Position numbers and translations under genes: made by a program. The notes under the pieces were generated by a model. It saw nothing but the letters and a program-made list of their open reading frames with translations. It was not told the origin of the DNA and searched no databases. From Litchfieldella anticariensis FP35 = DSM 16096 (GTDB lineage: Bacteria; Pseudomonadota; Gammaproteobacteria; Pseudomonadales; Halomonadaceae), in contig NZ_KE332377.1 in the NCBI RefSeq assembly GCF_000409775.1, positions 620,001 to 684,000 on the forward strand: DNA of 64,000 nt. Direction: 5' to 3'. Positions 1 through 8,062 of the stretch are shown one piece after another; position 1 is the first letter of the stretch, and each line of letters starts with the position of its first letter.

Positions 1-2
1 GC

Positions 3-491
3 GACACTTGGCCTGACTGGTCGACGGAAGCACTACTCGACAGCTTGGAAACGTGGCTGGCGCCGCATCTGGTGGGAATTTCTCGACTCGATGCTGTCGA
101 GCGCCTGCCCATGGCGCGCCTGCTGCTTGATGCGCTGGCGTGGTCGCAACGCCAGGCCCTCGACGAATTGGCGCCCACTCACCTCCAGGTGCCAAGCGGC
201 TCCCGAATACGTCTCGACTACCGTCGCGAAGAACCGGTTCTGGCTGTCAAACTGCAAGAATTGTTCGGCTTGGGAGAGACACCGCGCGTTATTGGCGGTC
301 GTCTGCCGGTGGTGTTGCACTTGCTGTCTCCAGCGAGACGCCCGTTGCAAGTGACTCGCGACTTGGCGAGTTTCTGGGCCAATGGCTATCCCGAGGTCCG
401 CAAGGACATGCGGGGGCGTTACCCCAAGCATCCATGGCCGGATGACCCGACGACGGCTATACCGACCGCCGGAAGCAAGCGTCGTTGGTGA
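3..491 (+). CDS. hrpB: ATP-dependent helicase HrpB, C-terminal fragment
   Basis: This is the last 162 residues of a gene whose start lies before the window; the frame is open from base 3 to the TGA at 489-491. The fragment carries the HrpB C-terminal signature: VPSGSRIRLDY, then PVLAVKLQELFGL, LHLLSPARRPLQVTRDL, and the end motif RKDMRGRYPKHPWPDDP. HrpB is a DEAH-box-type RNA helicase-like protein of unclear cellular role. None of the helicase motifs are present here because they lie upstream of the window. The tail ends in a basic KRRW. Confidence 0.92.
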   Translation, partial: DTWPDWSTEALLDSLETWLAPHLVGISRLDAVERLPMARLLLDALAWSQRQALDELAPTHLQVPSGSRIRLDYRREEPVLAVKLQELFGLGETPRVIGGRLPVVLHLLSPARRPLQVTRDLASFWANGYPEVRKDMRGRYPKHPWPDDPTTAIPTAGSKRRW

Positions 492-510
492 TGATTGCGT
501 GCCTTGCTTT

Positions 511-526
511 GGCCACCATTGTGGCC
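511..526. other. Small perfect inverted repeat between hrpB and coxB
   Basis: GGCCAC and GTGGCC flank a 4-base loop (CATT). There is no T-run after the stem, so this is not a classical terminator. It sits 20 bases after the hrpB stop, in the 134-base gap before the first oxidase operon. Confidence 0.35.
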
Positions 527-625
527 CGGTGCAAGGTGGCATGTTCCATGAGCCATCACTATATTGAGGAGCAACTGGCACTTTTTTTGACGGGACTTCC
601 GCTGGGTGCCTAGGGGGAGCGGCCT

Positions 626-2026
626 ATGGCAATGGCGATTGTCTTGATCGTTTTGGCACTGGGGTCGGTCGCCTTTTATTTTTTTAGCCCCTGGAACCTG
701 ACGCCCCTGGCATCTAACTGGGGGGCTATCGATGGCACCATTGACATCACTTTCTGGGTAACGGGCGCGGTGTTCGTTGCGATCAACCTGTTCATGGCCG
801 TCGCCATCCTGCGTTACCGTTACAAGCAACATAAGCGCGCCCACTACCAGCCTGAAAACAAGAAACTCGAGGCTTGGCTCACCGCACTTACCACGATAGG
901 TATTGCAGCGTTACTGGCACCGGGTTTGTTCGTTTGGGGAGCGTTCGTTACGGTGCCGGAGGACGCGCATGAGGTCGAGGTGATCGGTCAGCAATGGCAC
1001 TGGAGTTACCGTTTCCCCGGGGAAGACGGGGAGTTTGGTGCGGTTCGCATGGGTTTGGTCGGCAACGGTAATTTCTTCGGAGTCGATCCCGAAGATTCCC
1101 GTGGCCAGGATGATGTCCTCGTCCAGAGTCCACGAGTGTTGCTTCCCATCGATCGTCCGGTGAAAGTGACGTTACGTTCCCGAGATGTCCTTCACAATTT
1201 CAAGGTCCCACAGTTTCGCGCCAAGATGGATGCGATACCGGGACAGGCATCCTATTTCTGGTTTACGCCTACCAAGCTTGGTGAATTCGAGGCCGTTTGC
1301 GCTGAACTGTGTGGCGTTGCGCATTTTGCCATGCGCGGCAGGGTAGATGTGGTAGAACAGGCAGCTTTCGATGATTGGTTGGCCGAGCAGCCTACTTTTG
1401 GCGACTTGGCTGCCCGTGAACCGGGGGATACCGAGGCCGGAGCGGAACTTTACGTTCGCTGTGTCGCCTGTCATGGCCCACAAGGCGGGGGACAGCAGGC
1501 CACCAACGCGCCACGGCTTGCTGGCCTGGATGCCGGTTATCTGACACGACAGTTGCATAATTTCCGTGATGGAGTGCGCGGCACCCATGACGGAGATCGC
1601 TTTGGTCAACAGATGCGTGCTTTTGCCATGTCGCTGCAGGGAGAGGGCGATATCAGGGATATTGCCGCCTATATCGAAACCCTTCCTATTGAGCCTGCCC
1701 GTTCAACCATCACGGGCGATGCCCAGCGCGGTGAGCGGCTTTATCGGACCTGTGCCAACTGCCATGGAGCACAAGGCCAGGGGATGCCGGCATTCAATGC
1801 CCCACGACTTGCCGGTATGAACGACTGGTATCTGGTCAGGCAATTGCATCATTTCAGAGATGGCATTCGTGGTCGTCATCCGCAAGATATCTATGGCAGT
1901 CAGATGGTCGATATGGCGCAGATTCTGGTCGACGATTCCGCTTTGCGCGACGTGGTGGCGTACATTAGCAGTCTTTCCGAGGCACCGACGGTGACAGGCG
2001 GTGATCAGGGGAGCGAAGAGGGGTGA
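626..2026 (+). CDS. Cytochrome c oxidase subunit II with two fused cytochrome c domains
   Basis: The 466-residue protein is the electron-entry subunit of a haem-copper oxidase. Three hydrophobic segments (about 1-20, 41-64 and 85-107) anchor it. A CuA cupredoxin domain follows, with ligands H190, C225, E227, C229, H233 and M236 in CAELCGVAHFAM. Two haem c sites come next: C279-VA-C282-H283 and C376-AN-C379-H380. Each is followed by APRLAG and a YL..QL..FRDG.RG block, typical of di-haem cytochrome c4. Ordinary subunit II has no haem, and caa3 types have one, so the tail looks like a fused c4. The start has an AGGGGGAG site 8 bases upstream. It begins a five-gene operon with coxA three bases downstream. 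Confidence 0.93.
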   Translation: MAMAIVLIVLALGSVAFYFFSPWNLTPLASNWGAIDGTIDITFWVTGAVFVAINLFMAVAILRYRYKQHKRAHYQPENKKLEAWLTALTTIGIAALLAPGLFVWGAFVTVPEDAHEVEVIGQQWHWSYRFPGEDGEFGAVRMGLVGNGNFFGVDPEDSRGQDDVLVQSPRVLLPIDRPVKVTLRSRDVLHNFKVPQFRAKMDAIPGQASYFWFTPTKLGEFEAVCAELCGVAHFAMRGRVDVVEQAAFDDWLAEQPTFGDLAAREPGDTEAGAELYVRCVACHGPQGGGQQATNAPRLAGLDAGYLTRQLHNFRDGVRGTHDGDRFGQQMRAFAMSLQGEGDIRDIAAYIETLPIEPARSTITGDAQRGERLYRTCANCHGAQGQGMPAFNAPRLAGMNDWYLVRQLHHFRDGIRGRHPQDIYGSQMVDMAQILVDDSALRDVVAYISSLSEAPTVTGGDQGSEEG

Positions 2027-2029
2027 GCC

Positions 2030-3790
2030 ATGGGTGAACGTGAGTACGATGCAGGGTCCTATGTGCCCCCTGCGGAAGTCGAGGAGATGGAACTCGTCCA
2101 TCCCAAGACGTTCATCGGCAAGTACATCTGGAGCCAGGATGCCAAGGTCATCGCCATCCAATATGGCATCACGGCTACTGCCATTGGTCTGGTCGCACTG
2201 GTGTTGTCGATCTTGATGCGATTGCAGCTCGGCTTTCCGAACAGTGTATCGCTGATCGATCCCAGCAGTTATCTGCAGTATGTCACCATGCATGGCATGA
2301 TCATGGTCGTCTATCTGCTTACGGCCCTTTTCCTTGGGGGGTTCGGTAATTATCTGATCCCGCTGATGTGTGGGGCTCGGGATATGGCCTTTCCCTATCT
2401 CAACATGATCAGCTACTGGGTCTATCTGGCCTCGGTGTTGATCCTGGTGGCAGGTTTCTTCATCCCGGGAGGTAGTACGGGGGCCGGGTGGACCCTGTAT
2501 CCCCCACAAGCGATCAACCCAGGCACGCCGGGTGTCGATGGGGGCATTATCTTGATGCTGGTGTCGCTGGCGGTGTTCATCATCGGGTTCACCATGGGCG
2601 GGCTGAATTACGTCGTCACCGTGCTACAGGCGCGTACCCGCGGAATGACACTGATGCGGTTACCGCTGACGGTCTGGGGTATCTTCATGGCCACCGTCAT
2701 GGCATTACTGGCTTTTCCCGCCTTGCTGGTCGCGGCACTGATGATGTTGCTGGATCGACTTCTGGGTACCAGTTTCTTCATGCCGGAAATGCTGTCGATG
2801 GGAGAGACCGCCCAGCGTGAAGGGGGAAGTCCGTTGCTGTTCCAGCACCTGTTCTGGTTCTTCGGTCACCCCGAGGTATATATCGTAGCGTTGCCGGCCT
2901 TCGGTATCGTTTCCGATCTGATTGCGACCCATGCGCGCAAGAATATCTTTGGTTACCGCATGATGGTCTGGGCGATCATCATCATCGGTGCATTGAGTTT
3001 CGTGGTCTGGGCGCATCACATGTATGTCAGTGGCATGAATCCCTATTTCGGCTTCCTGTTCGCCACGACGACACTGATCATTGCCGTGCCAACGGCAATC
3101 AAGGTCTACAACTGGATACTGACCCTATGGCGGGGCAATATTCACATGACGGTACCGATGCTGTTTGCCATCGGCTTCCTGTTCACGTTCGTCAACGGTG
3201 GTCTCAGCGGCCTGTTTCTCGGTAACGTCACGGTCGATGTACCACTGTCGGATACCTACTTCGTTGTCGGTCATTTCCACATGGTGATGGCCGTTGCGCC
3301 GATTTTGGTGATCTTTGGTGCCATCTATCACTGGTATCCCAAGATAACCGGGCGCATGCTCAACGATACTCTGGGCATGATTCATTTCTGGGTCACATTC
3401 CTGGGCACTTACGCTATCTACTATCCCATGCATTTCATTGGGCTCGAGGGCGTACCACGGCGGTACTTCGCCTATGGTGAGACCACTTTCATTTCCGATT
3501 CCGTCCAGGCCCTGAATGCGGCGATCACCATTGCGGCGATTATCGTGGCGCTGGCTCAATTGCTGTTCTTGTTCAACTTGGCCTGGAGCTACTTCCGTGG
3601 TCGAGAGTCGGGGCCAAACCCTTGGCATGCCACAACGCTGGAATGGCAGACTCCTCACACGCCTCCGCGCCATGGCAACTTCGGAGAAGAACTGCCGGTC
3701 GTCTATCGCTGGCCCTACGATTACAGCGTACCCGGGGCGAAACATGACTTCATTCCGCAGAATGTTCCTCCGGAGGAAGTCGAACGATGA
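2030..3790 (+). CDS. Cytochrome c oxidase subunit I (first cluster)
   Basis: This 586-residue polytopic protein is the catalytic subunit that reduces O2 to water and pumps protons. Haem ligands H88, H415 and H417 and CuB ligands H280, H329 and H330 are present, with the HPEVY element giving E282 and the cross-linked Y284. N107 and D118 mark the D proton channel and K358 the K channel, so it is an A1-type pump. The K-channel segment reads PTAIKV where most relatives, including the second copy here, have PTGVKV. The N-terminus is unusually acidic for about 25 residues. It lies between the c4-fused subunit II and the first subunit III-like gene, with ATGA overlap to the latter. Confidence 0.95.
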   Translation: MGEREYDAGSYVPPAEVEEMELVHPKTFIGKYIWSQDAKVIAIQYGITATAIGLVALVLSILMRLQLGFPNSVSLIDPSSYLQYVTMHGMIMVVYLLTALFLGGFGNYLIPLMCGARDMAFPYLNMISYWVYLASVLILVAGFFIPGGSTGAGWTLYPPQAINPGTPGVDGGIILMLVSLAVFIIGFTMGGLNYVVTVLQARTRGMTLMRLPLTVWGIFMATVMALLAFPALLVAALMMLLDRLLGTSFFMPEMLSMGETAQREGGSPLLFQHLFWFFGHPEVYIVALPAFGIVSDLIATHARKNIFGYRMMVWAIIIIGALSFVVWAHHMYVSGMNPYFGFLFATTTLIIAVPTAIKVYNWILTLWRGNIHMTVPMLFAIGFLFTFVNGGLSGLFLGNVTVDVPLSDTYFVVGHFHMVMAVAPILVIFGAIYHWYPKITGRMLNDTLGMIHFWVTFLGTYAIYYPMHFIGLEGVPRRYFAYGETTFISDSVQALNAAITIAAIIVALAQLLFLFNLAWSYFRGRESGPNPWHATTLEWQTPHTPPRHGNFGEELPVVYRWPYDYSVPGAKHDFIPQNVPPEEVER

Positions 3791-4455
3791 CCATCACACT
3801 GATATTGCTGGCCCTAATAATGGTGACATTCGTTGGTTGGTTGTTCAGTCAATCGATCAATGTGAAGCCATGGGTCGCCGAAACGGGCAAGACCCAACTG
3901 CCGTCACCGGTTCCGCACTTCTTTACGGCTCCGCGGGTGGGACTGATGGTGTTTCTAGCGGTTGTTACCTCAGTATTCGCCTTGAGCATCAGCGCATACA
4001 TGATGCGGATGGAGATGAGTGGTGACTGGCGATCGGTACCGGAGCCAGGACTGCTCTGGTTGAATACTGCTTCGCTGGTTCTTGCCAGCGTGGTACTGCA
4101 AATCGCCTGGCGTGCCGCTACGCATGGTAACCGGCAACGTCTGCAGCGGTTTTTGATAATGGGGGGAGTCCTGACGATTGTTTTCGTCTTGGGACAATTC
4201 GTCGTTTGGCAGCAACTCAGTGCCGGTGGGTATTACATGGCGACGAACCCTGCCAACGCCTTTTTCTACATGCTGACGGCGTTGCATGCTCTACACCTGC
4301 TTGGCGGCTTGGCAGCTTGGGGACGAACCGTAGCCAGGTTGCGCGGTGGCGCCGGGTTGGCACGTGTCCGGGCGAGTGTCGAACTCTGTACCTTGTACTG
4401 GCATTTTTTGTTGGTGGTTTGGATCGCGGTATTCGGCCTGATACTAGCGACTTGA
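3787..4455 (+). CDS. Haem-copper oxidase subunit III-like membrane protein (first of two)
   Basis: The 222-residue protein has a first hydrophobic helix at 2-20, a polar stretch, then several further helices. The segment ATNPANAFFYMLTALHALHLLGG and the final YWHFLLVVWIAVFGLIL are subunit III hallmarks. The start codon overlaps the coxA stop as ATGA, so translation is probably coupled. A second subunit III-like gene follows directly. Two such proteins in one operon is unusual; one may replace a missing part of subunit III or act as an extra small subunit. The family assignment is good, the precise role is inferred. Confidence 0.8.
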   Translation: MTITLILLALIMVTFVGWLFSQSINVKPWVAETGKTQLPSPVPHFFTAPRVGLMVFLAVVTSVFALSISAYMMRMEMSGDWRSVPEPGLLWLNTASLVLASVVLQIAWRAATHGNRQRLQRFLIMGGVLTIVFVLGQFVVWQQLSAGGYYMATNPANAFFYMLTALHALHLLGGLAAWGRTVARLRGGAGLARVRASVELCTLYWHFLLVVWIAVFGLILAT

Positions 4456-4470
4456 TGGGAGGACGGCGCA

Positions 4471-5181
4471 ATGGCGGATTCGACTCCTCGTGGTCCGACG
4501 TTGGAACCTGGCTGGAAAGGCTTTGTTTCCGACTGGGCTTCCGACCAGCGAGTCTTCAAGAATGTCCCTTGGGGCAAGGCAATGATGTGGATATTTCTGC
4601 TCAGCGATATCTTCATCTTTGCCTGTTTCCTGGTCGGTTATATGACGGTGCGAATCTCCACCACCGAACCCTGGCCGGATGCCGGGGAAGTGTTCGCCTT
4701 GCATGTTGGTGGTCAGAACGTACCGCTACTGCTGATTGCCATCATGACGTTCATCCTGATCAGTAGCAGCGGCACCATGGCTCTGGCGGTCAAGTACGGT
4801 TATGAAAAGAATCGTCGTGCGACCACCATCCTGTTGTTGTTGACCGCTTTGCTTGGGGCCTCCTTCGTAGGCATGCAAGCATTCGAATGGACCAAGCTCA
4901 TTAGCGAGGGCGTCAGGCCTTGGGGGAACCCTTGGGGGGCCGCTCAGTTCGGGGCCGCATTTTTCCTGATTACCGGCTTTCATGGTACGCATGTCACCTT
5001 TGGCGTGATTTTTCTGATCATCATGTCAATCAAGGTAGCGCGAGGGTCATTGGCTACCGGTCGCCCTGGCTTTCTGACCAAACGCAAGGGGCGTTATGAA
5101 ATGGTCGAGACATTAGGGCTTTATTGGCACTTCGTTGACTTGGTCTGGGTCTTCATCTTCGCGTTCTTCTATCTCTGGTGA
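4471..5181 (+). CDS. Cytochrome c oxidase subunit III (first cluster)
   Basis: The 236-residue protein matches the CyoC/CtaE family: a cytoplasmic N-terminus, WGKAMMWIFLLSDIFIFACFL as the first helix, ITGFHGTHVTFGV, and a C-terminal GLYWHFVDLVWVFIF. Subunit III is not catalytic, but it stabilises subunit I and proton uptake. A GGGAGGA site lies 8 to 10 bases before the ATG. It is the fourth gene of the first oxidase operon. Confidence 0.9.
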   Translation: MADSTPRGPTLEPGWKGFVSDWASDQRVFKNVPWGKAMMWIFLLSDIFIFACFLVGYMTVRISTTEPWPDAGEVFALHVGGQNVPLLLIAIMTFILISSSGTMALAVKYGYEKNRRATTILLLLTALLGASFVGMQAFEWTKLISEGVRPWGNPWGAAQFGAAFFLITGFHGTHVTFGVIFLIIMSIKVARGSLATGRPGFLTKRKGRYEMVETLGLYWHFVDLVWVFIFAFFYLW

Positions 5182-5230
5182 AGTGCCGAAACACCATCGC
5201 GCGCGGTGGTTGAGTACTCAGGAGGGCGAT

Positions 5231-5548
5231 ATGGCTCATGCGGAAGCTCAGCAACACCCCCTTGGCATCTATCTGTGGGTATGGTTGGCGTTGTTCGTGC
5301 TTAGCGTATTTTCTTATCTGGTGGACTATGTCGGCTTCGAGAGCTACCTGAAATGGTTTCTGATCACGCTGTTCATGCTCTTGAAAGCTGGCCTGATCAT
5401 CGCCGTGTTCATGCATATGGTTTGGGAGCGGCTGGCGATCATCTGTGCGATTCTGGTTCCGCCAGGCGTGTTGCTGGTTCTCATGCTTTTGATGGCGCTG
5501 GAAGCCAACTATACCTTGTTCAGTCGGTTGGAATATTTCCTGCGCTAA
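5231..5548 (+). CDS. Cytochrome c oxidase subunit IV family protein
   Basis: A 105-residue protein with three hydrophobic helices and the conserved LLKAGLIIAVFMHM segment of the prokaryotic subunit IV (CtaF/CoxD-like) family. I chose the ATG at 5231 because it has an AGGAGGG site just upstream and gives the normal size; the reading frame is open further upstream into the preceding gene. It closes the first oxidase operon. Confidence 0.87.
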   Translation: MAHAEAQQHPLGIYLWVWLALFVLSVFSYLVDYVGFESYLKWFLITLFMLLKAGLIIAVFMHMVWERLAIICAILVPPGVLLVLMLLMALEANYTLFSRLEYFLR

Positions 5549-5608
5549 AGAATGGCGTATGTTTCAACCCCACAGGGGGATCTCGCTCTCTTTCTCCTGC
5601 CAACGAAA

Positions 5609-5644
5609 AAACCGCCACTCGGAGTGATCCGTAAGTGGCGGTTT
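5609..5644 (-). terminator. Rho-independent terminator of the tRNA-Pro gene, possibly bidirectional
   Basis: Arms CCGCCACT and AGTGGCGG, extended by flanking A and T bases, form a strong stem with a 14-base loop. Read on the minus strand the stem is followed by six T residues, which suits the tRNA-Pro transcript ending here. On the plus strand the weaker TTTCTCTT could also end the oxidase operon. Confidence 0.8.
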
Positions 5645-5657
5645 CTCTTGCTATTCC

Positions 5658-5734
5658 TGGTCGGAGCGACTGGATTCGAACCAGCGACCTCTGCAACCCC
5701 ATTGCAGCGCGCTACCAAGCTGCGCCACGCTCCG
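5658..5734 (-). tRNA. tRNA-Pro(GGG)
   Basis: The reverse strand reads a complete 77-base cloverleaf: acceptor CGGAGCG/CGCTCCG, D-arm GCGC..GCGC, anticodon stem CTGCA/TGCAG around loop ATGGGGT (anticodon GGG), T-arm GCTGG-TTCGAAT-CCAGT (last pair G-T), and an encoded CCA end. The AUGGGGU loop is the one known for enterobacterial proline GGG tRNAs. The gene stands alone between two oxidase clusters with its own terminator. Confidence 0.95.
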
Positions 5735-5748
5735 CACCGAGTTCTCGA

Positions 5749-5793
5749 AACTATGCTTATCCGAACTATGCTTATCCGAACTATGCTTGTCGG
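5749..5793. repeat. Three tandem 15-base repeats upstream of tRNA-Pro
   Basis: The unit AACTATGCTTATCCG occurs twice exactly (5749-5763, 5764-5778) and a third time with two changes (5779-5793). On the tRNA strand each unit carries CATAGT, a fair -10 hexamer. The third copy lies 17 bases from TTGGGA (5808-5803), a fair -35. The tRNA promoter may therefore have its -10 region triplicated; this is inferred. Confidence 0.7.
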
Positions 5794-6028
5794 CAAGCTG
5801 TGTCCCAAGAACGAGGCGTATCCTACCTTGAGCCGCCGGAAATGAAAACCCCTTTTTGCGCTTTTCATTCAAGTGCTTGTTGGAACAAGGCGGTATGATG
5901 GTGGGGAAATGAATGAAATGGGGGCGCTTCTGTTCGGGGGAGCGGAGCAGGGAAGGGAATGGTGTATTACGAAGAGGGGTAGCGCGATGTGCAACTACCC
6001 CTTTGCTGCTCATACATGGCAAACGTCA

Positions 6029-6397
6029 TCAAATCTCTTCCCATAACTTCTGTCGGAACTCGCTCGATAGCTCGGCGACTTTTCCCATCCGTGAGAGGTG
6101 CGCATTGGCCACTTCCTTGACCATATCGTTATAGCACTCGCCGAGCATGGCGGGGTTCTTGAGTGACTCCTGCTCCATGAAGCATTTGGCCATCCGTTCA
6201 CTGGACGAGGCGCAGGCCATCAAGAACTCGGCCTCGTGATGCATAGCGTCGCTGACGGTTTCCATCCATGCCAGCTGCATGCGAGCCATGGGAGTTGCAG
6301 CATCCATCCAATGTTGCATCCACCATTCGATGACTGGCTGAGAGGCTTCCAGTACAGGCTCAGAGGCAGAAGCAGCGCTGTGCGTTGCGGTTGGCAT
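6029..6397 (-). CDS. Uncharacterised helical protein, phasin-like
   Basis: The 122-residue protein has no signal peptide, is rich in Ala, Met, Glu and Trp, and looks entirely alpha-helical with amphipathic stretches (WWMQHWMD, HHEAEFLMACASSSERM, AELSSEFRQKLWEEI). That composition resembles phasins and other PHB-granule proteins, and PHB genes occur elsewhere in this window, but I recognise no defined family motif. A TGAGGA site precedes the ATG at 6397. The function is not established. Confidence 0.6.
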   Translation of the reverse strand: MPTATHSAASASEPVLEASQPVIEWWMQHWMDAATPMARMQLAWMETVSDAMHHEAEFLMACASSSERMAKCFMEQESLKNPAMLGECYNDMVKEVANAHLSRMGKVAELSSEFRQKLWEEI

Positions 6398-6567
6398 GAT
6401 GAGATCCTCACTATGGTGTCAAGTGCATCCATGAGTATAGTGGGCGAGATTGGCCACGATTGTTGCGAATCGTTTCCGCGCACTGTTTTCTTGATGTGCG
6501 ACAAGCTATGAGCAACACAGTTGCGGCGCGTGGCCCTACGATCCTTGCTTTGCACGGGAGTCAGCCA

Positions 6568-6741
6568 ATGTGGGAAGTGATCAAGTCAGTATTGGCAGCA
6601 TTCTTCGGTGTGCAGAAAGAACGGCAACGTCAGCACGATTTTCAGCATGGCAAACCAGGGGCCTTCATCGCGGTGGGTATCGTCATGGCGGCAGTACTAG
6701 TGATGCTGGTAGCCGCCGTAGCCATCATGGCTGCTCGCTGA
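6568..6741 (+). CDS. DUF2970 family small membrane protein
   Basis: The 57-residue protein starts MWEVIKSVLAAFFGVQKERQ and continues DFQHGKPGAFI before one long transmembrane helix, which is the DUF2970 pattern. I chose the ATG at 6568 because the family begins there and GGGAGT lies about 8 bases upstream; the frame is open further upstream. Members often sit next to cytochrome oxidase genes, as here, but the role is unknown. Confidence 0.82.
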   Translation: MWEVIKSVLAAFFGVQKERQRQHDFQHGKPGAFIAVGIVMAAVLVMLVAAVAIMAAR

Positions 6742-6892
6742 TGGTGGCAGGCCTTAGCGTTGATACTTTCGTTTAGCAAACCGATGAGCGAGCTTGTCAT
6801 CGAGCTTGCAATCCTTTTCTATAAGCGTTAAAGACACGCCTAATATTGCCTCACAGCCGCGTGGCTGGCACGACAATGACAAGGAGGGGCCG

Positions 6893-8011
6893 ATGCGCAA
6901 GACGCTCGCTTGGATAATGGGGGCGGGATCTTTCCTGGGATTGGCGTCATCAACCCTGGCCAATGGCTGGAACATGCCGGCAGGTGTTACTGATGTCAGC
7001 CGAGAGATCTATTCACTGCACATGACGATTTTCTGGATTTGTGTAGTGATTGGCATCGTAGTATTCGGGGTGATGTTCTATTCCCTGTTCCGCTATCGTC
7101 GCTCACGTGGCGCCAAATCTGCCAACTTTCACGAGAACACGTCCGTCGAGGTGGTCTGGACGGCGGTTCCTCTATTGATCCTAGTGGGTATGGCGTTGCC
7201 GGCTACCGCGACGCTCAAGAGGATGTACGATGCCTCCGAGGCTGATCTCGACGTCATGGTGACCGGCCAGCAATGGCGTTGGCATTACGAATATCTGGGC
7301 GAGAACGTGTCTTTTACCTCGAGCCTCAGTACGCCTCGGAGTCAGATCAATGGGGAAGAGGAAAAAGGCGAGAACTATCTGCTCGACGTGGACCAGCCTC
7401 TGGTGTTGCCCGTTGGCCGCAAGGTGCGGTTCCTGATGACGTCCGATGACGTCATTCATTCGTGGTGGGTTCCTGATCTTGCCGTCAAGCAGGACAGCAT
7501 TCCTGGCTTCGTCAACGAAAACTGGGTTCGTATCGAAGAGCCGGGAATCTATCGCGGGCAATGTGCCGAGCTGTGCGGCAAGGACCATGCCTTCATGCCG
7601 GTCGTCGTGCGTGCGCTGGAAGGTGATGAATTCGATTCTTGGCTGGCAGAGCGCCGGAAAGAGGCCGAAGCCGAGGCCAGCGGTGTCGATCGTGAGTGGA
7701 GTATGGATGAACTGATGGAGCGTGGTGAGCAGGTGTATGGGGCCATTTGTGCAACTTGTCACCAGCCGGATGGATCGGGAGCCGAGCCAACCTTCCCCGC
7801 TTTGGCGGGTAATGAAGCGCTTCTCAATGATCGTGACCGTCATATCGATGTGGTACTGAACGGTGTCTCCGGAACGCCAATGGCAGCCTTCCGCAGTAAC
7901 TTGAATCCTGTGGAGCTGGCAGCCGTCATCACCTATGAACGAAATGCCTGGGGAAATGAGAGTGGGGATGTGGTGCAACCGTCGGAAATTCAGGCGCTGC
8001 TCGAGCAGTAG
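6893..8011 (+). CDS. coxB: Cytochrome c oxidase subunit II, caa3-like with one haem c domain
   Basis: The 372-residue protein has a cleavable signal (MRKTLAW to about residue 24), two membrane helices (about 44-66 and 85-106), and a CuA domain with ligands H189, C224, E226, C228, H232 and M235. A fused cytochrome c domain follows, with C286-AT-C289-H290 and a likely axial Met at 330 (GTPMAAF). The ATG at 6893 follows AAGGAGGGG closely. It opens the second oxidase operon, whose order matches the coxB-coxA-ctaG-coxC block known from Pseudomonas aeruginosa. It has one haem c domain where the first-cluster protein has two. Confidence 0.94.
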   Translation: MRKTLAWIMGAGSFLGLASSTLANGWNMPAGVTDVSREIYSLHMTIFWICVVIGIVVFGVMFYSLFRYRRSRGAKSANFHENTSVEVVWTAVPLLILVGMALPATATLKRMYDASEADLDVMVTGQQWRWHYEYLGENVSFTSSLSTPRSQINGEEEKGENYLLDVDQPLVLPVGRKVRFLMTSDDVIHSWWVPDLAVKQDSIPGFVNENWVRIEEPGIYRGQCAELCGKDHAFMPVVVRALEGDEFDSWLAERRKEAEAEASGVDREWSMDELMERGEQVYGAICATCHQPDGSGAEPTFPALAGNEALLNDRDRHIDVVLNGVSGTPMAAFRSNLNPVELAAVITYERNAWGNESGDVVQPSEIQALLEQ

Positions 8012-8062
8012 CGCATGGCGGGACGTTCCTCTGGGTATTCTTGACAGGATAGGAGATTGCCG

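Noticed and set aside
5552-5845. Open frame across the tRNA region with a GFEPATSATPLQR-like product
   Set aside because: It is the well-known artefact of translating a tRNA gene in antisense.
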